Assembly: GCF_002250625.1 (NCBI RefSeq)
Contig: NZ_NMVQ01000034.1
Coordinates: 1 to 64,000, forward strand
DNA length: 64,000 bases
Source: Enemella dayhoffiae
Lineage (GTDB): Bacteria; Actinomycetota; Actinomycetes; Propionibacteriales; Propionibacteriaceae
Reading direction: 5' to 3'
Position numbers and translations under genes: made by a program. A model generated the notes under the pieces. It was not told where the DNA came from and made no database searches. It worked only from the letters and a program-made list of their open reading frames with translations. Below, piece by piece: positions 58,762-64,000 of this stretch. Position 1 is the stretch's first letter. Every line of letters starts with the position of its first letter.

Positions 58762-59336
58762 CGCTCGACCTCGGAGGTATCGATGTCTACCAGCTTGACC
58801 CGACCGCTGAAAGCCTTGGCGTAGACGAAGCCCTGCCACAGCCGATTTCGCTCAGTCTTTCCGTCACGGAATACCGCCGAAGAACCACGCCGGTCCTCGC
58901 AAACTTGGAGAGTGAGTCGGCGATCAGACCCGCTCTTTTCGACGCTAGGGACCGATCGACTCCTGGTGATGGCAGGTTCCCCCACCACCTTGTATCCGGT
59001 GGCCTTCTGATCGCGAAGAAAAGCCATGTCCTGGTCGAGATACCCGGGCTCCTCAACCTCGAGCATCTTGGCCGACGGCTGATCAGCCCCACCCTCGCGC
59101 GACAACCGCTCAAACTCGTCGAACGCGATCTGATACGCGGCCTGAACCTGCTTGGTCAACTGCTCCTGACTCGGCGTCGGACTCCCCGTCGGACTCGGAC
59201 TCGGACTCGGCATCGGCGACACCGACGTCGGTTCCGGACTCACCGACCCCGGCGTACCCCCACCAGGACCACAGCCCGCCACCACAACCACAGGCAGCAC
59301 CATGCCTGCCAACGCAACACCGCGAAACCGAGCCAT
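58749..59336 (-). CDS. Lipoprotein of unknown function
   Basis: 195 residues, ATG at 59336 with GGAGG upstream (an earlier ATG at 59381 is less likely). Signal peptide ARFRGVALAGMVLPVVVVAGC ends in a VAGC lipobox, so Cys21 is lipidated. A PSPSPSPTGSPTPS linker leads to a ~140-residue domain: LTKQVQAAYQIAFDEFERL, KMLEVEEPGYLDQDMAFLRDQKATGYKVVGEPAITRS, LTLQVCEDRRGSSAVFRDGK and VKLVDIDTSEVERCDW. This NTF2/SnoaL-like lipoprotein form is frequent in actinobacteria. It forms an overlapping gene pair with the secreted protein; the DNA is less GC-rich than surrounding genes. Confidence 0.75.
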   Translation of the reverse strand: MARFRGVALAGMVLPVVVVAGCGPGGGTPGSVSPEPTSVSPMPSPSPSPTGSPTPSQEQLTKQVQAAYQIAFDEFERLSREGGADQPSAKMLEVEEPGYLDQDMAFLRDQKATGYKVVGEPAITRSRSVPSVEKSGSDRRLTLQVCEDRRGSSAVFRDGKTERNRLWQGFVYAKAFSGRVKLVDIDTSEVERCDW

Positions 59337-59559
59337 CCGGGCCTCCACAAGGGGGTGAGTGGATGACCAACATTCTGCCAACGACTTCGAGCCAGCAACA
59401 CCCCTTTATCCACAGCCCACCCGCGCCACCGCTCACCCAGACCGAACGCACCAGACCGTGTCCCACACTGCTCCCACTACGGGAGCAAACTGCAACAGCC
59501 CCACGCACAACACCCAAGGGACAGGTGGCTTCACCCTTCAACCAATAGGAGCATCTCGC

Positions 59560-62478
59560 TCAGGGAACGGTGGGGACGGGGTCCCAGCCGGAGCGTACCC
59601 GCGAGCCCATCACCGCCGCCGGCGGCGGCTTTCCGTAGCGCGGGTCGAGGCGGATCAGGTCCAGACCCTCCATCTCCCACTCTTCATAGTCATGCGGCGC
59701 ATAGAGCGGAACGCGGTTGGCGGTGGTGAGCCCGAGGACCCCGGCGAACGGACCACCTGTGCGCGAGTTGTAGGAAGTGTTACCCGGCTGCACCGAGTCG
59801 GACAGGATGTAGTCGGCGATCTCGACGGTCCCCCGCCACTCGACCGGCGCGGTCAGGCACGGGGCGAAGAACGCCAGGTTCCACGCGACCGCGATCCGCT
59901 CGCTCTGGGCAAGTTCCATCAGAGGCCGCGTCACCGGAACCCGCGGCGCACCGATCACGAACGGCGCGTCCGCAGCGCTCGGGCCGTCCGACTCGAGCAC
60001 CACCCGAAACCGGGTCGCTGCCTTGGGCGGGAGCACGCGCTCGTCGACCAGCCCGTTGATGCCGATCGTCTTTCCTTCCGCGATCAGCTGCCGCGCCCCA
60101 CCGCGATCGAACTCCACCCGCACCCGATGCCCCGCGTCGATGCCGGAGACACCGATCACCACCGGCCACTGCCCACTGCGCACACTGTCCGAAAGGGCGT
60201 ACCATCCACTGGTCATCGCCACCCGATCGTTGTGGCTCTGCCAGGTCGGAATCCCCCACACCGGTCCGTCGGTGAACAGGTTCGGCCCTTCGGCGACCGG
60301 CAGCAGCCCAGCCACCGGATCCGGTTCGTACGCCAGCGACCGGGTCAGCTTGCAACCCTCCCCCGACATGGCCGAGAGCGCCGCCGACGCCATCGTGTAC
60401 CGCTCCGGTCCCCGCTTCACCGCGGCGACCGCGAAGTTCGCGTACTGCGACCCGGTCAGCAGCGTCAGCGCCAGAGCGTACGCCGCAGCGGTCCGTCCGC
60501 GCGTACGCAACCGGCCGCCCGCACGGGACCGAGCAAGCAGGGGCACCGCCCAGACGAGCACCCCGATCACAATTCCGAGACCGACCAACCAGCTCGCGAT
60601 CGACACCCCGGCAACCGGGGGCAGGTCGCGGTCGGCGACCAGCCCCAGCGTGGACAACTTCCACCAGGTGTTGTTGCCGTGCAGGGAAACACCGAACACG
60701 GCGATGGACGCCCCGACCAGCACCCCGGCCCACGCCCGACCCCGGTGCCGCTGCAGCAGGTGCGTCACCCCCGCCATCGCCAACGGCCCGATCAGCACCA
60801 GCGCCCCGAAGTGATGCGGCAGCTTGGTCGGCGACATCGCCATCGCCACCACCAGGCCCAGCGCCGAGCCGACCACCAGCCACACCACCCGCCGGTTCAG
60901 CCCGGGCAGCAGGCCCCGCCCCCGCCAGCGGATCAGGCGTACGCCGAGCAGCAGCAGCGCCACCCCGGCCAGATAGACCGTCCACTGCCGGGCGGCGAAC
61001 GACATGTACAACCGCCAATAGCGAATCGGGTCCTGCCAGAACGGGAAGGTCGGCCCGAAGGCGTTGCGGGCGTCGGTCGCCGAGACCACCGCCGCCAGGC
61101 TCTGGTCGGCGAACGCCAGCAACCCGACCGCGCCGACACAGGCCAGCCAACACACGCCCAACGCCGCCGCGCGCACCCGGTCGCGCCCCAGCCATCGCCA
61201 CAGCGGCCGGAGCAGCAGCACGAACGGGGCCAGCGCCACCAGCCCGGTCGGCCCGGTCCCGACCGTCAGACCCGCGACCAGTCCCCCGACCAGCAGCGGC
61301 CACGCGCGGCGCCGGTGCAGGGCGTCGAGCACGCACCACATCACCACGCCGAGCCCGACTCCGAACCAGATCTCTGGGCGCAACGAGTTGCAGAACACCA
61401 GCCAGAAGCCGCTGAATCCGGCCAGCAGCGCGAGCCGCGGCCACAACGCCCCGCCCGACCTGCCCAGCAGCGACCGGCCCAGCAACCGCGGCAGCAGGGC
61501 GTGCCGCAGCACGACCCAGCCGAACGCCGCCAGCAGCGCCGGCAGCAGCCGCAACCAGACCGGCTCCATCGAGATCACGCCCCAGCGCGAATAGAGCTCA
61601 TAGAACCAGCCGAAGGGCGCCTCCGGCGCGTTGTTCCAGCGCACGTAGTTGCCGAGATAGCCGCTGGTGGTCCGCGTACCGAGGATCTGCGCGATGAACC
61701 CGTCGTCATCGGTCGCGCCGCCGGCGATCACCCCGAACACCATCACCGGTACCAGCGCCACGTCGTCCCAGTGCCGGCGCCACCACTCGCCCCCGACCGA
61801 GCCACCCCCGACCCAGCGGGTACGCCGCACCGCTCGCCGCGGCCGGTCGGTCAAGACCGCCAGCACCACCGCGGCCAGCAGCAGCACCACCGTGAGCCCG
61901 ATCAGCACCTGCTTGAGCACGGTCGGCGAGCTGTCCCACTGAGTGTCGGCCACCACCTCCGCGGTCACCGCGCCCAGCCCCGGGCCGGACAGCCCGTCCA
62001 TCACCGGCCGCAGGTCCCCGGCCCGATGCGCCACCTCGACCCCGTCGCGGAACAACCGCACCCCGGAACCGTCGAACACCACCTGCGCCCGCCCACACGG
62101 GTACGCCCCAGCGAGCGCCATCGTCACCCCGCGCGTGATGAGGCGTACCTCGCCGCCACCCACCGCCAGATCGAGCCGATTCGCCAGCAACCCCTCGTCA
62201 GTGGCCCGCACCGTGGTCAGCACCGGGCCCGCCTCCGGACCGATCGCGGCACACTCCCAACCGAGGGTGAGCCGCTCGGGCCGATACGGGTTCAGCGGCA
62301 GCGCCACCTCACCGTCGGCACCACGCCAGTGATAGGTGGCCGTGTGCTGCACCACCGGAGCCAGCGGGACGAACAGAGTCGAAACCCCGGCCAGCAGCGA
62401 CAGCACCAGCACCGCCCACCAACGACGGCGCAACAGCCTCGTCGACGCAGTGGCCTCGTCGGCTGCCGTCACCGCCAT
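59560..62478 (-). CDS. Emb-type arabinosyltransferase (GT53), multi-pass membrane protein
   Basis: 972 residues. One N-terminal helix (WWAVLVLSLLAGVSTLFVPLAPVV), then an external beta-rich segment (residues about 35-190), a membrane core of roughly 12 helices and a ~330-residue external C-terminal domain. The catalytic-site motif after the second helix is GGATDDDGFIAQILG, matching the Asp-Asp of Emb GT-C enzymes, and SLRPEIWFGVGLGVVMWCVL and GPTFPFWQDPIRYW are similar to Emb loops. Family members (EmbA/B/C, AftB-like) transfer arabinofuranose from decaprenyl-phosphate to arabinogalactan or lipoarabinomannan. It follows glgP by 6 bp. Family assignment is fair; the acceptor polymer is unknown. 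Confidence 0.82.
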   Translation of the reverse strand: MAVTAADEATASTRLLRRRWWAVLVLSLLAGVSTLFVPLAPVVQHTATYHWRGADGEVALPLNPYRPERLTLGWECAAIGPEAGPVLTTVRATDEGLLANRLDLAVGGGEVRLITRGVTMALAGAYPCGRAQVVFDGSGVRLFRDGVEVAHRAGDLRPVMDGLSGPGLGAVTAEVVADTQWDSSPTVLKQVLIGLTVVLLLAAVVLAVLTDRPRRAVRRTRWVGGGSVGGEWWRRHWDDVALVPVMVFGVIAGGATDDDGFIAQILGTRTTSGYLGNYVRWNNAPEAPFGWFYELYSRWGVISMEPVWLRLLPALLAAFGWVVLRHALLPRLLGRSLLGRSGGALWPRLALLAGFSGFWLVFCNSLRPEIWFGVGLGVVMWCVLDALHRRRAWPLLVGGLVAGLTVGTGPTGLVALAPFVLLLRPLWRWLGRDRVRAAALGVCWLACVGAVGLLAFADQSLAAVVSATDARNAFGPTFPFWQDPIRYWRLYMSFAARQWTVYLAGVALLLLGVRLIRWRGRGLLPGLNRRVVWLVVGSALGLVVAMAMSPTKLPHHFGALVLIGPLAMAGVTHLLQRHRGRAWAGVLVGASIAVFGVSLHGNNTWWKLSTLGLVADRDLPPVAGVSIASWLVGLGIVIGVLVWAVPLLARSRAGGRLRTRGRTAAAYALALTLLTGSQYANFAVAAVKRGPERYTMASAALSAMSGEGCKLTRSLAYEPDPVAGLLPVAEGPNLFTDGPVWGIPTWQSHNDRVAMTSGWYALSDSVRSGQWPVVIGVSGIDAGHRVRVEFDRGGARQLIAEGKTIGINGLVDERVLPPKAATRFRVVLESDGPSAADAPFVIGAPRVPVTRPLMELAQSERIAVAWNLAFFAPCLTAPVEWRGTVEIADYILSDSVQPGNTSYNSRTGGPFAGVLGLTTANRVPLYAPHDYEEWEMEGLDLIRLDPRYGKPPPAAVMGSRVRSGWDPVPTVP

Positions 62479-62484
62479 CCGGGC

Positions 62485-64000
62485 TCACATGGTGCCGAGT
62501 GGCAACGCCGCAACGCCCAGCTCGGCCGGGGTGAGCAGCAGCGAGTGCTTCGGCACGACCCGCACGGTGAACCCGACCAGCCCGGTGTGGCGGGCGTCCC
62601 GGGTGATCTCATAGCGCCGATAGCCGTCGGTGACGTCACCGACCAGACCCATCTCGTAGGTCCGCACGTCGTGGATCTCGTCGTTGGCGTCGACCGCACC
62701 GGCCACCAGCTGCACCTGCACGTCCTCGGGGGTGAGCTCCCCCAGCCTGACCTGGGCCGACATGTGGATCGGCTCACCGACCTGCACCGTGCCGGAGTTG
62801 CTCGACTCGACGTGCTCGATCCGCACCTGCGGCCACGCCGCGCGGACTCGGCGCTTCCAGACGGCCAGCTCGGCGGCCCGGGCGGCGTCGATGGTGCCCG
62901 CCGAGACCGCCGCTGGGGCGTACAACTCGGTCGTGTAGTCACGCACCATCCGCGAGGCGAGCACCTTCGGGCCGAGACCCGAGATGGTGTCGCGGATCAT
63001 CTGGATCCAGCGCTTGGGCAACCCGTTGCTGTCCACGTCATAGAAGCGCGGCACGACCTCGTTCTCGATGAGTTCATAGAGCGCCTTCGCCTCGGCCGCG
63101 TCGCGGGCCGCGGGGTCGGTGATCCCCTCGGCCGAGGGGATCTCCCAGCCCCAGTCGGGGCCGTACCACTCGTCCCACCAGCCGTCGCGGATGGACAGGT
63201 TGGCAGCTCCGTTGAGGGCCGCCTTCATCCCGGAGGTGCCGCAGGCCTCATAGGGGCGCAGCGGGTTGTTCATCCACACGTCGCAACCCGGATAGAGCGG
63301 GCGGGCGAGCGAGATGTCATAGTCGGGCAGGAAGACGATCCGGTGCCGGATCTCCTCGTCGTCGGCGAACTGGACCATGGTCTGGATCAGCGATTTGCCG
63401 GTGTCGTCGGCCGGGTGCGACTTGCCAGCGATCACGATCTGGATCGGCCGCTGCGGATCGAGCAGCAGCTTCTTCAGCCGCTCCGGCTCGCTCAGCATCA
63501 GGGTGAGCCGCTTGTAGGAGGCGCCGCGGCGGGCGAAGCCGAGGGTGAGCACCTTCGGGTCGAGGGCGTTGGCCACCCAGTCGGCGGAGATGCCGCGGTT
63601 GCGGCAACTGGCGGCCAGCCGCTCGCGGGCCATGGTGATCAGGTCACCGCGCATCTGCCGCTTCAGCGCCCAGATGGTGTTGTCGTCGACCCGGTCCAGG
63701 CCCGACCAGTCATAGCCGTCGAGGACCGTGTCGGAGTCCCCGGTCGGGCTGTGCAGCAGCTCCAGCAGCTCGGGGTGGATCCAGGTGCGATGGTGTACGC
63801 CGTTGGTGATCGAGCCGATCGGCACCTCGCTGACGTCGTAGGCCGGCCACAGCCCGTGGAACATCTCCCGCGACACCTCGCCGTGCAGCTCGGAGACGCC
63901 GTTGGCCCGCTGCCCGAGCCGGAACCCCATCACCGCCATGTTGAACCGACCCGGGTCGCCACCGGCGTAGTCCTCCTCGCCCAGGGCGAGGATGCGGTCC
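62485..64000 (-). CDS. glgP: Alpha-glucan phosphorylase, C-terminal part (runs off the window)
   Basis: The frame is open from 62485 to the window edge at 64000, giving the last ~505 residues of a ~850-residue GT35 enzyme that releases glucose 1-phosphate from glycogen. Seen: VHHRTWIHPELLELL, LGFARRGASYKRLTLML (phosphate site), IVIAGKSHPADDTGKSLIQ, the PLP-binding Lys in RPYEACGTSGMKAALNGAANLSIRDGWWDEWYG, and a C-terminal region ending ELGVAALPLGTM. The GTSGMK form places it with the short actinobacterial/thermophile-type phosphorylases rather than the E. coli MalP type. It is followed 6 bp later by the Emb-like gene; glgX lies nearby. Confidence 0.94.
   Translation of the reverse strand, partial: DRILALGEEDYAGGDPGRFNMAVMGFRLGQRANGVSELHGEVSREMFHGLWPAYDVSEVPIGSITNGVHHRTWIHPELLELLHSPTGDSDTVLDGYDWSGLDRVDDNTIWALKRQMRGDLITMARERLAASCRNRGISADWVANALDPKVLTLGFARRGASYKRLTLMLSEPERLKKLLLDPQRPIQIVIAGKSHPADDTGKSLIQTMVQFADDEEIRHRIVFLPDYDISLARPLYPGCDVWMNNPLRPYEACGTSGMKAALNGAANLSIRDGWWDEWYGPDWGWEIPSAEGITDPAARDAAEAKALYELIENEVVPRFYDVDSNGLPKRWIQMIRDTISGLGPKVLASRMVRDYTTELYAPAAVSAGTIDAARAAELAVWKRRVRAAWPQVRIEHVESSNSGTVQVGEPIHMSAQVRLGELTPEDVQVQLVAGAVDANDEIHDVRTYEMGLVGDVTDGYRRYEITRDARHTGLVGFTVRVVPKHSLLLTPAELGVAALPLGTM

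Noticed and set aside
59363-59548. Small plus-strand open frame between the lipoprotein and Emb genes
   Set aside because: 61 codons of Pro/Thr/Arg without a ribosome-binding site or homology features; the 223-bp gap is treated as intergenic and I see nothing else in it.

Overview
The window is about 64 kb of high-GC (roughly 70%) DNA. Dense gene packing, frequent GTG/TTG starts, ATGA/GTGA/TGATG stop-start overlaps and the families present (HGxxPAAW protein, tryptophan-associated membrane protein, TIGR03085 protein, MSMEG_1061-type flavoprotein, Emb-type arabinosyltransferase) point to an actinobacterium. A member of the Propionibacteriales is my best inference; no rRNA or other taxonomic marker is present to prove it. 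I saw no tRNA, rRNA, CRISPR array, prophage or insertion sequence.

Layout. 0-5.4 kb: 5' end of dnaE (minus strand), an ECF sigma factor with a membrane partner, two exported proteins (one a beta-lactamase-fold lipoprotein) and two membrane proteins. 5.5-13.8 kb: gltBD (glutamate synthase), a CPBP intramembrane protease and a membrane-anchored alpha/beta-hydrolase-like protein without a nucleophile. 13.9-20.7 kb: a his/trp block on the minus strand, hisI-trpE-trp membrane protein-HGxxPAAW-trpC, then a gap holding a broken ArsR-type gene, then a GntR/HutC regulator overlapping trpB-trpA. 20.7-26.5 kb: TIGR03085 protein, gatC-gatA-gatB plus a downstream membrane protein, and a divergent ACT-domain protein.

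26.5-45.85 kb looks like accessory cargo placed between two genes (the ACT protein and ligA) that are neighbours in Mycobacterium tuberculosis (Rv3013, Rv3014c) as I recall it. It opens with a 29-bp palindromic tandem array. A five-gene muropeptide-rescue operon follows (nagZ, namZ, AmiE-like serine hydrolase, MurR/RpiR regulator, small membrane protein). Then comes an almost complete indole-3-acetic-acid (iac) catabolic island: a PAS histidine kinase, iacA-B-I-C-D-E-F, a FixJ-type response regulator, an unknown 97-residue protein, iacH-type amidase, an MFS permease, and a flavin reductase fused to an IclR-like sensor domain. IacA with a flavin reductase, and the IacCDF Rieske system, would oxidise the auxin toward catechol; no catechol-cleavage genes lie in the window.

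45.86-54.7 kb returns to conserved actinobacterial housekeeping order: ligA, MetE-like protein, mnmA, cysteine desulfurase, flavoprotein, etfA/etfB and an enoyl-CoA hydratase. 54.8-64 kb holds glgX, a MerR regulator, two exported proteins, a large Emb-type GT53 glycosyltransferase and the 3' part of glgP.

Across the window the palindrome GGCGTACGCC occurs at 25 positions found by eye, far above chance, which suggests a highly iterated genomic palindrome. Dispersed GCTGAGC...GTCGAAGCC repeats sit between and inside genes.
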